Positions 8,021 through 16,288 of a DNA stretch of 64,000 bases are shown here, in pieces. The stretch is from Geodermatophilus obscurus. Lineage in GTDB: Bacteria; Actinomycetota; Actinomycetes; Mycobacteriales; Geodermatophilaceae. The notes beneath the pieces are model-generated. The model made no database searches. It had not been told where the DNA came from and saw nothing but the letters and a program-made list of their open reading frames with translations. The DNA is taken from the NCBI RefSeq assembly GCF_900115395.1, contig NZ_FOWE01000002.1, positions 248,001-312,000 on the forward strand, read 5' to 3'. Each line of letters starts with the position of its first letter. The first letter of the stretch is position 1. A program made the translations under genes and the position numbers.

Positions 8021-8047
8021 TATCCCTGAGCGGCCCACTACGAGACA
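8021..8047 (+). repeat. 27-bp palindromic site G, right arm diverged
   Basis: The arms TATCCCTGAG and CTACGAGACA flank an intact CGGCCCA spacer, followed by CC. The arms no longer pair perfectly. Confidence 0.65.
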
Positions 8048-8280
8048 CCAGCCAAGCGTACCGTCGGGTTAGCGAATGGCTCAGCCGTAGCCTTGATGGG
8101 GACGATCACGCGGCGACGTCGACAAGGGTGCAGATCGCCGTCGTGCTTGCTGGCGGCCGTGAGGCATCGTCGGTGGACTGGCTCACGGACGGCGAGGCGG
8201 GATAGGGAGTGAAAGTCGCCTTCGGTTTGCTCCACAATCTTGTGCTGCGACTGGTGCTGCGATCCGACCGGAGTCCGACC

Positions 8281-8307
8281 ACACCTGAACTGCCCCATTG
8301 AGAGACA
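8281..8307 (+). repeat. degenerate palindromic site H
   Basis: ACACCTGAAC and TTGAGAGACA flank TGCCCCA. About 16 of 27 positions match site D, mostly in the spacer and right arm. Marginal. Confidence 0.3.
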
Positions 8308-8509
8308 CGCGCAGCCGGGTGCGTGCACGGTGAGCAGATCGCCTACTGTCGGACCCGACCGCGCTCTGACGAAGCCTGTATGACGCTTCTGGCGTTGTCC
8401 ATGCCACGCGCAGGGCCTCGCCGCGGCGGATCAAGCGCCCTGCTGGGTCATCCTGCAGGGCTGACTCGACCCCATCTCACCCAACTGCGTAATCGCTAAA
8501 CGTGCCGAG

Positions 8510-11182
8510 TCACATACTGGCACCAAGTGGCCGCACGGCCACAGCTCTCGGGCGATCTCCATCACTCTCCTCGACGCGAAACAGCACCATGGCACCTTGC
8601 CTTGGTTCAAATCCCTGCGAGCCAAGCGACCCTCGATGGAAGAATACGTTGCGAGGGTACTCGGAGTGCGCAATGAATCCATATCGGCCTCTCCACGAGA
8701 CGATCTCCCCCGCGAGGTCACCGATCACGCTCGCATCCTGGCGCGCTGGTCCCGCATCCAACGCGTCACCGAGCACCTCTTGAGCGATCCCCGAGACGTG
8801 CGAACTACTACCTCCTTCCCGAAGCCATTGAGCGAGGTGTCGCACGAAGACGGTCCAGTTTCTTTGTCCTCTGTACAGGGGTCGGCGGCTCTTGATGGCG
8901 GTAAGCATAACCAAGGCTTGTCGAGCAACCTCGTCATTCAATACGCCGCGATGACTTGCGGCACGAAAAGCGATCGTCACGGACTCAAGCACGGCTCCGG
9001 CCAGACGACCATCGAAAATTCCAACGTTGATCTTTTCGGCGCCGACGTTGAAGCCAGCATAGGCCTTCTCGAACGCATTCATTGCCCGGTGCCCCTCTAG
9101 ATCCGCCTCCGCCCAGCGTCGCCAACTTTCCACAAGCGATGTCAGCGCTATGAGCCAGGTCTTCTCCTGCGTGCTATCAAGCGCGTCCTCTAGGAGCGCT
9201 TGGCCTTCTTCAAACTCCCGGTTCCACACGCGGTACGTGCCGAGACTTAGCGCAGTATCGCCGCTCTGCAGGATTTGATGAGCCATTACAGCGTAAGGTA
9301 GCGCCAACTCGAGCTCATGCATCGCACGGGCGAGGTGACCCGCCAGGAAGTACGCAACTATCGCTTTCTCCTCGGGGGCCTGAGCTTTAACTAAGGCCGA
9401 CTTATAGAGAGTTACCGCCTCTTCGCGTCGCCCAGAGGAGGAGGCAACGAACGCAGCAACCCGATCCGTCTCCCAGTAGTCCGGGTTCAATGCCCGGGCT
9501 CGATCAATAAGGGCCCGGCTTGTTTCAGTGTCCCCTCTCTTACTGTGCGACAACGCCAACCGCAGCAGATGGGCTGTTGGCTCGTCCTCCGGTCCACGTA
9601 CGCGCACGACGTTGGGACCCATGCCCCGTGCGGCCTCATCGGCGCGGCGGCGTTCCGCGCTCTTGATGTAGGCGTCCTCCCGCGCCAATATGTCGGCGGC
9701 TGAGGGTCCGACGCGCGGCTGCGTCCGAAGGAAAAGGCTAGCCGCGGCGCTAAGGCTGATCTGAGAGGCGAGACCTCCCTGCGGATCGGGTTGGTGAACG
9801 ACCAACGAGCCTCGGCCGAGCTCTTGAGCCGCACTCCGCAGGTCGTCGATCGTCAAATCAGTTAATACGGCCAATTCATCAAACGTAACGCCACGGTCTA
9901 GAGACTCGAGGACCGAAAGGATATGCTTGGAATTGACGGACAAGGCGTCATACACGTTTTTCACACAGAAGCGAATCAATTCCGCTTGATCCCGGAGGGC
10001 CGAGGAAGGCTCCCGTCCAGCCTCCACGGACAGGACGTACCAGCGAATCGCCAAGGGGCTGAACCGCAGCCGCGCCAACACCTCGTTAGCGGTCCGCGAG
10101 GTCAATCTGGCCAGATTTCGAAGGCCTCGCATGCTAGCCATTTTCCGCAGGAGCAACTCCGCATCTTTCTGCTGAAGGGCGCCGAGCGGGAAGCGACGCT
10201 CAATTTGGCCGATGCCGACGCGACTTGTCAACAAGTAGGTCGCGGTCTCGGGAAGAGTGTCGTAGAGGCGCAGAACTTCATCGCCTTTGGCTGACTCCAG
10301 ATTGTCGATGATGATGAGCGCCCTGATTCCCTGCAGACTATCGGCAAGTTCCGCGACAGAGCCATTGAAGGACTGATCAAGGGTCCTACCGAACTCTTGT
10401 GTGGCTCCCGTAAGGTCCTTGATTGCCTTCTCGATTGTGCGCACCCCTGACACTGTCAGGAGTTCCGACTTCAAGGACGCCCAAAGCACACAGTCGAAGT
10501 CCGAGGCTGGGTCATCGACGATGGCGTAGGCAACCTCCAGAGCCAAAGCCGTCTTTCCGATGCCCCCTTCGCCGGTGATAGTGACTATCGCCTCTCGCCT
10601 TTTCTGCACGAGCGTCTTGAGCTTCACGAGTTCGTCGGACCGGCCGATCAGGCCGGTCTCGTCGTAGTCGGCCTCAGGAAGGTTATGCAGGATGCGTTCC
10701 GTGGGGGATGGGAGAGTGGCAAAGGCGGGCTCCCACGTACTGTCTTGGGCTAGTCTTCGCAGAATTGCATGCGTGGCCGCCCAATGCCGTGTGGTGAACC
10801 CTTGCAGCGCGGATACGGCACGTTCAGGGTCGTCCACCCGAAGGGGCCTCCCGTGCATCACGCGGTTTCGCACAGGCACCAATTCATCCATGCGTGTAGC
10901 GCTGACTCGGAGCTCGTCCGCTAGTTCTCCGGGCAGCTTTGTCCGGTGGCGGTTCAGAAGATCGTACGCCTGACGCGTGTATAGGTAATGCACGATTGAT
11001 ACGGGCTGGTCGCCCACATCGCTCTCTCTTAATTGCGCGACCGGCCCGTAGTCGTTACCAAGAGCTTCTTCTTCCGATAAGTGATCCAGAATGTAGTGCT
11101 CGATGATATCCCGCATGTCCGCCTCGAAGGCGTCCATCAAGGCATAAAGTCGGGACCGGCTAATCCTAATGTCTGTACTCAC
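8510..11182 (-). CDS. HEPN-NB-ARC-TPR protein with C-terminal cold-shock domain (NLR-like, probable antiphage defence)
   Basis: This encodes 890 residues from GTG at 11182 with a GGGGGAG ribosome site. Residues 1-145 form a helical Swt1-like HEPN domain with the RNase signature R105-N106-x3-H110 (RNRVMH). Residues 175-480 form a STAND NTPase: P-loop GEGGIGKT at 204-211, Walker B LIIIDNLE around 289-296, LLTSR at 317-321, and FSPLAIR near 374-380. Residues about 540-720 are TPR-like helices. The last 70 residues read as a cold-shock OB fold (GEIVSWRGRYGFIA, NVFFHRGSL). In known bacterial NLRs the C-terminus senses a phage product and the NTPase oligomerises to release the effector. Here I infer a HEPN RNase effector and possible nucleic-acid sensing. 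GC and codon use differ visibly from the flanking core, indicating transfer. Confidence 0.88.
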   Translation of the reverse strand: MSTDIRISRSRLYALMDAFEADMRDIIEHYILDHLSEEEALGNDYGPVAQLRESDVGDQPVSIVHYLYTRQAYDLLNRHRTKLPGELADELRVSATRMDELVPVRNRVMHGRPLRVDDPERAVSALQGFTTRHWAATHAILRRLAQDSTWEPAFATLPSPTERILHNLPEADYDETGLIGRSDELVKLKTLVQKRREAIVTITGEGGIGKTALALEVAYAIVDDPASDFDCVLWASLKSELLTVSGVRTIEKAIKDLTGATQEFGRTLDQSFNGSVAELADSLQGIRALIIIDNLESAKGDEVLRLYDTLPETATYLLTSRVGIGQIERRFPLGALQQKDAELLLRKMASMRGLRNLARLTSRTANEVLARLRFSPLAIRWYVLSVEAGREPSSALRDQAELIRFCVKNVYDALSVNSKHILSVLESLDRGVTFDELAVLTDLTIDDLRSAAQELGRGSLVVHQPDPQGGLASQISLSAAASLFLRTQPRVGPSAADILAREDAYIKSAERRRADEAARGMGPNVVRVRGPEDEPTAHLLRLALSHSKRGDTETSRALIDRARALNPDYWETDRVAAFVASSSGRREEAVTLYKSALVKAQAPEEKAIVAYFLAGHLARAMHELELALPYAVMAHQILQSGDTALSLGTYRVWNREFEEGQALLEDALDSTQEKTWLIALTSLVESWRRWAEADLEGHRAMNAFEKAYAGFNVGAEKINVGIFDGRLAGAVLESVTIAFRAASHRGVLNDEVARQALVMLTAIKSRRPLYRGQRNWTVFVRHLAQWLREGGSSSHVSGIAQEVLGDALDAGPARQDASVIGDLAGEIVSWRGRYGFIAHSEYPRNVFFHRGSLGSQGFEPRQGAMVLFRVEESDGDRPRAVAVRPLGASM

Positions 11183-11865
11183 AGCTCCCCCATCGTCGAT
11201 TAGGTGAGATTAGGCCAAGTTGAACAGGCCAGCGCCACGGCACTCCGCGTTCCCGAACTCCGGCGCTCCTGCCCTCACCCTGACTTCAAGATCGATGGCG
11301 GACCTCGTTGCTGTCTGTCGAGGGCGTCAAGTCGAACCCGCGGCTCCTGTCGGAGTGAACCTGAATGCCCATCGACACCTGCCGAGGGGACGGGTTGTGA
11401 GGCAGAAGTGCGGTTGGCTGGTGCTCAACGAACACCTAGCCGGTGGGGTCGTTGCCTGGACGTGCCGCTGCATGACAGGAGTCCCTGAAGCCGCCTTCAG
11501 GGACGCGCGGCCTCTGTCGACCGATAACCCATCGCCCAGAGTGACGCTGGACCGTCGGCTCACAAGTAGCGGGGGCGGCGGCAGGCACCTAAAGGCAAAC
11601 GCCACGCCCGACCGCGTGGACGTCAGTCAACAGCCAGTCAACAAGACTCCCGTTGTAGACCACGATCGGCCAACACCGACCAACCATGAAACTGCTGGTC
11701 AACAGCAACTTTCCAAAGCGTCCAACGACGACCGGGCACGTTGAGAACGTTCCGCTTCAACGTCTGACCGGGCGGGTCTGCGCTCGGCTCAGCCCGGCGC
11801 TCGGATCGGCCGCTGGTCCGGGCCGTCCGGCGGAGGCTCGCCCGGTGGAGCGGTGTACTGGCTCC
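11183..11865. other. 683-bp non-coding stretch upstream of the NLR-like gene
   Basis: No gene is supported. It contains a perfect hairpin at 11481-11504 and a tandem pair of CAGTCAACA at 11624-11632 and 11635-11643. The NLR promoter should lie just after 11183. Confidence 0.4.
11481..11504. repeat. perfect hairpin, possible relative of the 27-bp sites
   Basis: GTCCCTGAAG and CTTCAGGGAC pair perfectly around CCGC. The arms share GTCCCTGA/TCAGGGAC with sites D-F, but the loop is only 4 bases and different. It could mark the right boundary of the NLR-containing segment or simply be a terminator. Confidence 0.45.
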
Positions 11866-12051
11866 ATGTCGACGCATGACGAGGACGTGGCCCTCCTCCG
11901 CGCCATGGTCGAGGACGTCCGTCGGATCCGGAACAGGACCTGTGAGCCCAAGGACCGCAGCAACCCCCGTCACCACGCCCTGTCCATGGCGGTCTCCGGC
12001 CTGCTGAGAGCGGCCGACGACATGCAGGACGAGGACCGGCGGTCGAGTTGA
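11866..12051 (+). CDS. small hypothetical protein, 61 aa
   Basis: The ATG at 11866 opens MSTHDEDVALLRAMVEDVRR, an acidic amphipathic helix followed by a second helical stretch (HHALSMAVSGLLRAADDMQD). The ribosome binding site is weak (GGTGGAG, rather far upstream), and the open frame extends further upstream with poor composition. No family is recognised. Marginal but plausible. Confidence 0.4.
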   Translation: MSTHDEDVALLRAMVEDVRRIRNRTCEPKDRSNPRHHALSMAVSGLLRAADDMQDEDRRSS

Positions 12052-12155
12052 TCGGAATGCGCACACCGGCGCGGCCCTCCTCGACGTGAGGCTGTCGCGG
12101 CGCGGAGAGATCGGCCGCTGCGCTCGTGGCATGCCCGGCTGCTGAACGCCTCCGG

Positions 12156-13121
12156 TCAGGCGGTCGACCGTGCGGCAGTCACGAGCCGCTCGCTGACGTC
12201 CCAGAGACGCCGGGCGGCGTCGGGGTCCAGCGCGTGGGGCACGACCCCGTGGATACCGTCCAGCCGCTCGACGACCTCGGCCTCCTGGCAGTCCTCGAAG
12301 TACCTCCCGCCGACGCCGGCCACCAGGGGGGAGGTGGCCAGGAAGACCGACGTGGCAGCGCCCTGCGCGGGGGTCTTCATGTGGAACAGGCCCGCGCTCT
12401 CCGCCCGGCGCGCCTGCTCCTCCGCCGCCGCGCGCTGCTCCGCGGGCCAGTGACGCTGCAGCGGCGTCCAGATGCCGCCGGGCATGAGGGCGTTGGCGGT
12501 GACGCCCTCGCCGGCCCAGCGCCGCGACGCCTCGACCGCGAACAGCACGTTCGCCGTCTTGGATTGCCCGTACGCCAGGCCGGGCTGGTACGGGCGACGC
12601 TCGAAGAACAGGTCGTCGAAGACGACCGGTGAGGCGGCGTGGCCGCTGGAGGAGACGACGACGACGCGGGCGTCGCCGGCCTCCGCCAGGGACCCGGACA
12701 GACCCGTCGTCAGGGCGAAGTGGCCCAGGTGGTTGGTGCCGAGCTGCGTCTCCCACCCCTGCGCCGTCCGGCCGAACGGGGTGTCCATGACGCCGGCGTT
12801 GGCGACCAGGACGTGCAGCGGGCCCGCCCAGGCGCCGGCGAAGGCGTCCACGCTCGCCAGGTCGGCGAGGTCGAGGCGGGCGACGTCGGGCGCTGGCCCG
12901 CCGCTCGTGCCGGCGATGTCCGCGGCGACGCGCTCTCCGGCGCGCGGGTCGCGGACGGCCAGGGTGACCTGGGCCCCGGCGGAGGCGAGGGCCCGCGCGG
13001 TCTCGACGCCGATGCCCGAGGAGGCCCCCGTCACCACCGCCCGCCGGCCGGTCAGGTCGATGCCCTCGACGACCTCGAGCGCGGTGCTCCTGCTGGTGAA
13101 GCGGCTCCGGATGCGTGTCAT
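12156..13121 (-). CDS. short-chain dehydrogenase/reductase (SDR)
   Basis: This encodes 321 residues from ATG at 13121. It has the classical SDR Rossmann motif TGASSGIG near residue 33, NAG in LVANAGVMD, and the YxxxK pair in LAYGQSKTANV. The length and the N-terminal extension before the Rossmann fold resemble the retinol-dehydrogenase-like or WW-domain-oxidoreductase-like SDR group, which uses NAD(P)H on hydrophobic alcohols or ketones; the substrate is unknown. The gene is divergent from a TetR regulator 46 bp away with a palindromic operator between them, so it is probably repressed by that regulator. It is the first clearly core-like gene after the accessory region. Confidence 0.9.
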   Translation of the reverse strand: MTRIRSRFTSRSTALEVVEGIDLTGRRAVVTGASSGIGVETARALASAGAQVTLAVRDPRAGERVAADIAGTSGGPAPDVARLDLADLASVDAFAGAWAGPLHVLVANAGVMDTPFGRTAQGWETQLGTNHLGHFALTTGLSGSLAEAGDARVVVVSSSGHAASPVVFDDLFFERRPYQPGLAYGQSKTANVLFAVEASRRWAGEGVTANALMPGGIWTPLQRHWPAEQRAAAEEQARRAESAGLFHMKTPAQGAATSVFLATSPLVAGVGGRYFEDCQEAEVVERLDGIHGVVPHALDPDAARRLWDVSERLVTAARSTA

Positions 13122-13130
13122 GCCCCGAAG

Positions 13131-13150
13131 GTAACCAACTGTTTGGTTAC
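13131..13150. promoter_or_regulatory. palindromic operator between SDR and TetR genes
   Basis: GTAACCAA and TTGGTTAC form a perfect inverted repeat around CTGT in the 45-bp divergent spacer. Its position and symmetry fit a TetR dimer site controlling both genes. Confidence 0.75.
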
Positions 13151-13166
13151 TTGCTAGCGTGGACGG

Positions 13167-13739
13167 GTGCCGAGGGACGGGGAGCGGAGTCGTCGCCGGG
13201 TGCTCGAGGCCGCGGCGGCCGAGTTCGCCGCGTACGGGATCGCCGGTGCGCGGGTCGACCGCATCGCGGCGTCGTCCGGCGTGAACAAGGCGCAGATGTA
13301 CGCCTGGTTCGGGTCGAAGGACGGCCTGTTCGACGCCGTCTTCGACGAGCAGCTGCACCGCATCGTCGACTCGGTGCCCTTCGACGCACAGAACCTGCCC
13401 GGCTACGCCGTCGCCCTCTACGACTCCTACCTCGCCGCACCGGAACTGGTCCGCCTCACGAGCTGGAAGCGGCTGGAACGCGTCCCCGCCGGCGACATCC
13501 TGGCGGGGCACGAGACGCTGGCGCAGCCCAAGTACGACGCGATCGCCGAGGCGCAGCGGGAGGGGCGCGTCGTCGGCGGCATCCGGCCGGACGAGGTCTA
13601 CTCCCTCGTCGTCGCCCTCGCGGGGACCTGGTCGCCGGTCAGCAGCACCTACACCGCCTCGGCCGGGGAGGACCCCGGCGAGCACGAGCGGCGGCGGGCC
13701 GCGCTGCGACTGGTCGTCGGGCGGGCCCTGGTGCCGTGA
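13167..13739 (+). CDS. TetR-family transcriptional regulator
   Basis: This encodes 190 residues from GTG at 13167. The N-terminal helix-turn-helix is typical (RRRVLEAAAAEFAAYG, VDRIAASSGVNKAQMYAWFG), followed by a helical ligand domain. The C-terminal half matches the TetR group with a Tetracyclin-repressor-like dimer interface. It is divergently transcribed from the SDR gene and likely binds the operator at 13131-13150, repressing the SDR and itself until a ligand, perhaps the SDR substrate, is present. That regulation is inferred from layout. Confidence 0.9.
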   Translation: MPRDGERSRRRVLEAAAAEFAAYGIAGARVDRIAASSGVNKAQMYAWFGSKDGLFDAVFDEQLHRIVDSVPFDAQNLPGYAVALYDSYLAAPELVRLTSWKRLERVPAGDILAGHETLAQPKYDAIAEAQREGRVVGGIRPDEVYSLVVALAGTWSPVSSTYTASAGEDPGEHERRRAALRLVVGRALVP

Positions 13740-13757
13740 CCCGGGGCGGGGACCGGC

Positions 13758-14627
13758 TCACCGGCGCAGGTCGGCCACCTCGTCGAGACGGCGCAGCTTG
13801 TGCGGGTTGCGCATCGCGTACATACGGCTGATCCGGCCGTCCTCGACGGCGAAGGTGATCGCGGTGTCGAACGCGCCACCGGCGTCGATGCGCACGCCCA
13901 CCGTGCCGTTGACCAGCGGCGTCGTAATCCCCACCCCCGGCGCGAGGTCGGCGAACCGCGCCAGCGCCCGCGCCACCCGCAGGTGGCCGGTGAGCGGGCG
14001 CAGCGCGGCCGGTGCCAGGCCGCCGCTGTCCGCGACCACGACGACGTCCGGTGCGAGCACGTCCATGAGCTCCTGGACATCGCCCCCGGCGAGAGCCGCG
14101 AGGAACCGGTCGACGACGCGCTGCTGCTCCGCGCGGCTCACCACCGCCCGCGGACGGCGGGCGGCCACGTGCTCGCGCGCCCGGTGCGCGATCTGCCGCA
14201 CCGCGGCGGCCGTCCTGCCCACCGCCTCGGCGATCTCGTCGTACGGCACGGCGAACACCTCGTGCAGCACCAGGACCGCCCGCTCGGTCGGTCCGAGCGT
14301 CTCCAGCACGGTCAGCATCGCCATCGACACGCTCTCCGCCAGCTCGACGTCGTCGGCCACGTCTGGGCTGGTCAGCAGCGGTTCCGGCAGCCACTCGCCG
14401 ACGTAGTCCTCCCGCCGGCGGGCGAGGGTGCGCAGCCGGTTGAGCGCCTGGCGGGTGACGATCCGCACCAGGTAGGCCCGCGGGTCGCGCACCGCCGCTC
14501 GGTCGGCGTCGGCCCACCGCAGCCAGGTCTCCTGCACCACGTCGTCGGCGTCGGCCGCCGAGCCGAGCATCTCGTAGGCGACGGTGAACAGCAGGCCGCG
14601 GTGGGCGACGAAGGGGTCCCCGGTCAC
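13758..14627 (-). CDS. sigJ: ECF41-type RNA polymerase sigma factor (SigJ-like) with SnoaL-like C-terminus
   Basis: This encodes 289 residues from GTG at 14627, overlapping the stop of the upstream gene by 4 nt. Sigma region 2 (LGSAADADDVVQETWLRW) and region 4 (VPYDEIAEAVGRTAAAVRQI) are followed by a SnoaL/NTF2-like domain (residues about 170-289). That domain in ECF41 factors acts as a built-in modulator in place of an anti-sigma factor. ECF41 genes are typically next to a carboxymuconolactone decarboxylase or oxidoreductase, exactly as here. The C-terminal NPHKLRRL segment resembles the conserved NPDKL motif of this group. Confidence 0.9.
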   Translation of the reverse strand: MTGDPFVAHRGLLFTVAYEMLGSAADADDVVQETWLRWADADRAAVRDPRAYLVRIVTRQALNRLRTLARRREDYVGEWLPEPLLTSPDVADDVELAESVSMAMLTVLETLGPTERAVLVLHEVFAVPYDEIAEAVGRTAAAVRQIAHRAREHVAARRPRAVVSRAEQQRVVDRFLAALAGGDVQELMDVLAPDVVVVADSGGLAPAALRPLTGHLRVARALARFADLAPGVGITTPLVNGTVGVRIDAGGAFDTAITFAVEDGRISRMYAMRNPHKLRRLDEVADLRR

Positions 14628-15199
14628 GACGACGGTGCCGCCAGCGGCGGCAGGCCGCAGGACGCCGCGAACTCCTGGGACCGGATGCCGAGCGCGACGT
14701 TGCCCCGTGCGGTCATGTTCATCGCCCCGATCCTGGCGGTCAGCTCCACCAGTGCGGGAGCCCCCAGCTCGGCGAGCAGCGCGGCGGACATCTCGTCGGT
14801 CACGGCCGGCGGCGTCTGGCTCATCGCCTCGGCGTACTCCATGACCCGCCGCTCCAGCGGGGTGAACACGGTCGACTCCCGCCACCGCGGGACCTCCCGG
14901 ACCTTCGTCTCGTCGAGGCCGCGGTCGCGCGACAGGAAGTGGTGCAGGTCCAGGCAGAAGCCGCAGCCGATCGTCCCGGCCGCGGCCATGGCCGCGAACG
15001 TGGCCAGGCTCCGGTCCAGCCGGTCCCACGAGTCGACCTTGCGGCCGAAGCCCATCGAGTCCCTGAGCACCCGGGGGTGGTGCCACATGACCCCGACGGC
15101 GTCGGGCACCTGGCCCAGCACCCTGCGGCTGATCGTCGTGACGAGGGCGCCGTAGGCGCCGGTGATCTCGGTCGCGGGGACCCGGGTGCTGCCGGCCAT
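14624..15199 (-). CDS. carboxymuconolactone decarboxylase / AhpD-like protein
   Basis: This encodes 191 residues from ATG at 15199, preceded by a GGAGGA ribosome site. The core CMD motif is clear (GTIGCGFCLDLHHF), with the redox pair C79/C82 and a following histidine. These helical proteins work either as decarboxylases or as peroxiredoxin-like thiol enzymes; the CxxC favours the latter. It is translationally coupled to the ECF41 sigma factor, the standard partner arrangement. Four repeats with 10-11 bp spacing lie in its promoter region at 15267-15306 and resemble those upstream of the methyltransferase at 22988. Confidence 0.9.
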   Translation of the reverse strand: MAGSTRVPATEITGAYGALVTTISRRVLGQVPDAVGVMWHHPRVLRDSMGFGRKVDSWDRLDRSLATFAAMAAAGTIGCGFCLDLHHFLSRDRGLDETKVREVPRWRESTVFTPLERRVMEYAEAMSQTPPAVTDEMSAALLAELGAPALVELTARIGAMNMTARGNVALGIRSQEFAASCGLPPLAAPSS

Positions 15200-15266
15200 G
15201 TCTCCTCCAGGGGATGCGGTGTGTCCGACATGGAGACACCGGCCGCCGTCCGGGTGTGACAGGCCC

Positions 15267-15306
15267 GTTGCAGCCGGCCGCATCCGGGCTGCAGACGGCC
15301 TGCAAC
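15267..15306 (-). promoter_or_regulatory. SARP-like direct repeats upstream of the CMD/ECF41 operon
   Basis: Read on the minus strand, the units TGCAGG, TGCAGCC, TGCGGCC and TGCAACG follow each other at 11, 11 and 10 bp. The middle of this block matches 22900-22928 nearly base for base and in the same orientation relative to the downstream gene. Direct repeats at an 11-bp pitch are typical for SARP/AfsR-type activators, one of which is encoded at 20029-22896. Confidence 0.6.
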
Positions 15307-15328
15307 ACCCGGGGTCCACCGTCGTCGC

Positions 15329-16240
15329 GTGACAGGACACCTGTGCGAGGACGAGACGACCGGCACCGTGGACCCGCTCGACGCCGAACGGGTGCTCCCC
15401 GAGGCGGAGAGCACCCTCGGGTCGGGGCCCCGGCGGCTGCTGACCGCCTTCGCGGTGCTCACCGCGCTGGCGACGCACCAGCTGTTCGTGCTGGGCGGGC
15501 GCACCGACCAGTACTGGGCGTGGACCATCCACACGCGGCCGACCGTCGCCTTCCTCGGCGCGGCGTACGCCGCCGGCTTCGTCCTGTCGGTCGCCGGGCT
15601 GCGGCAGCGCTCGTGGCCGCACGTCCGCGTGGCGGTGGCCACCGTCACCGCGTTCACGGTCCTCACGCTGGCGGCCACGCTGGTCCACGGGCACAAGCTG
15701 CACCTGTCCACCGCGGACCCCCTGGCGCGGTCGGCGGCCTGGGTCTGGCTGGCGGTGTACCTCGCGGTGCCGGCGGCCGGTCTGGCGGTGCTCGCCCGGC
15801 AGTGGACGGAGCCGCGGTCGCGCCCCGCCCGCAGCCCGCTGCCGACATGGCTGCGATGGGTGGTCGCCGCGCAGGGCCTGGCGCTCGGCGCCACCGGCGC
15901 GGTCCTCTTCGGCCGCGGCCTGACGGCCCACCACGGGACCGGGGCGACGGCGGGGTGCTGGCCCTGGCCCCTGATGCCGCTCAGCGCCCAGGTGCTGGGG
16001 GCCTGGCTGCTGGCCCTGGCGATCGGCGCCGCCCTGGTCGTCCGGGAGCGGGACCCCGCCGGCCTGCGCGTCCCGGCCGTCACCTACGCGGCCTTCGGCG
16101 TCCTCCAGGGGGCGGTCCTGCTCCGCTACCGCGGGGAGATGGACGCCGGACCGGCCCTGTGGGCCTACGGGGCCGTGCTCACCGTCGTCGTGGCGACCGG
16201 CGGCTACGGCTGGTGGGTCGTCCGGCACCGTCCCGGATGA
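15329..16240 (+). CDS. multi-pass membrane protein of unknown function
   Basis: This encodes 303 residues from GTG at 15329. After a 35-residue acidic N-terminus there are about eight hydrophobic segments (for example LLTAFAVLTALATHQLFVLG, VAFLGAAYAAGFVLSVAGL, VWLAVYLAVPAAGLAVLA), with conserved-looking tryptophans and a CWPWPLMPL loop. It has no transporter signature or catalytic motif that I recognise. It is divergent from the CMD/ECF41 operon across the repeat-containing promoter region, so it could share that control. It ends at a strong hairpin terminator. Confidence 0.8.
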   Translation: MTGHLCEDETTGTVDPLDAERVLPEAESTLGSGPRRLLTAFAVLTALATHQLFVLGGRTDQYWAWTIHTRPTVAFLGAAYAAGFVLSVAGLRQRSWPHVRVAVATVTAFTVLTLAATLVHGHKLHLSTADPLARSAAWVWLAVYLAVPAAGLAVLARQWTEPRSRPARSPLPTWLRWVVAAQGLALGATGAVLFGRGLTAHHGTGATAGCWPWPLMPLSAQVLGAWLLALAIGAALVVRERDPAGLRVPAVTYAAFGVLQGAVLLRYRGEMDAGPALWAYGAVLTVVVATGGYGWWVVRHRPG

Positions 16241-16242
16241 CG

Positions 16243-16284
16243 CCCGCCGGTGCAGGTGGGCGGGCCACCTGCACCGGCGGGGCG
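16243..16284. terminator. strong bidirectional hairpin terminator
   Basis: A stem of about 15 bp (GCCGGTGCAGGTGG pairing with CCACCTGCACCGGC) lies between the convergent stops at 16240 and 16289. Confidence 0.75.
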
Positions 16285-16288
16285 GTCG

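Larger units (their letters stand above)
7842..8509. other. 668-bp non-coding stretch with sites G and H
   Basis: It contains the palindrome at 8021-8047 and a weaker copy at 8281-8307. Short open frames here are arginine- and cysteine-rich and run through the repeats, so none is called. It may be an empty or decayed segment. Confidence 0.4.

Noticed and set aside
8038..8328. Minus-strand open frame of 96 codons between sites G and H
   Set aside because: Its stop lies inside site G and its start beyond site H, with odd Cys/His/Arg composition; not supported as a gene.
1..12100. A prophage or conjugative element as explanation for the accessory region
   Set aside because: No phage structural, terminase, relaxase or replication gene is present; only one recombinase and one IS are visible.
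11600..12155. A tRNA gene as island attachment site
   Set aside because: No cloverleaf with a TTC-containing T-loop was found near the island border, nor anywhere else I looked.
13639..14517. Long minus-strand arginine-rich frame over the ECF41 gene, and many similar long frames on the opposite strand of real genes
   Set aside because: Typical shadow frames of very GC-rich coding DNA; composition is Arg/Gly/Ala-rich and no motif is present.
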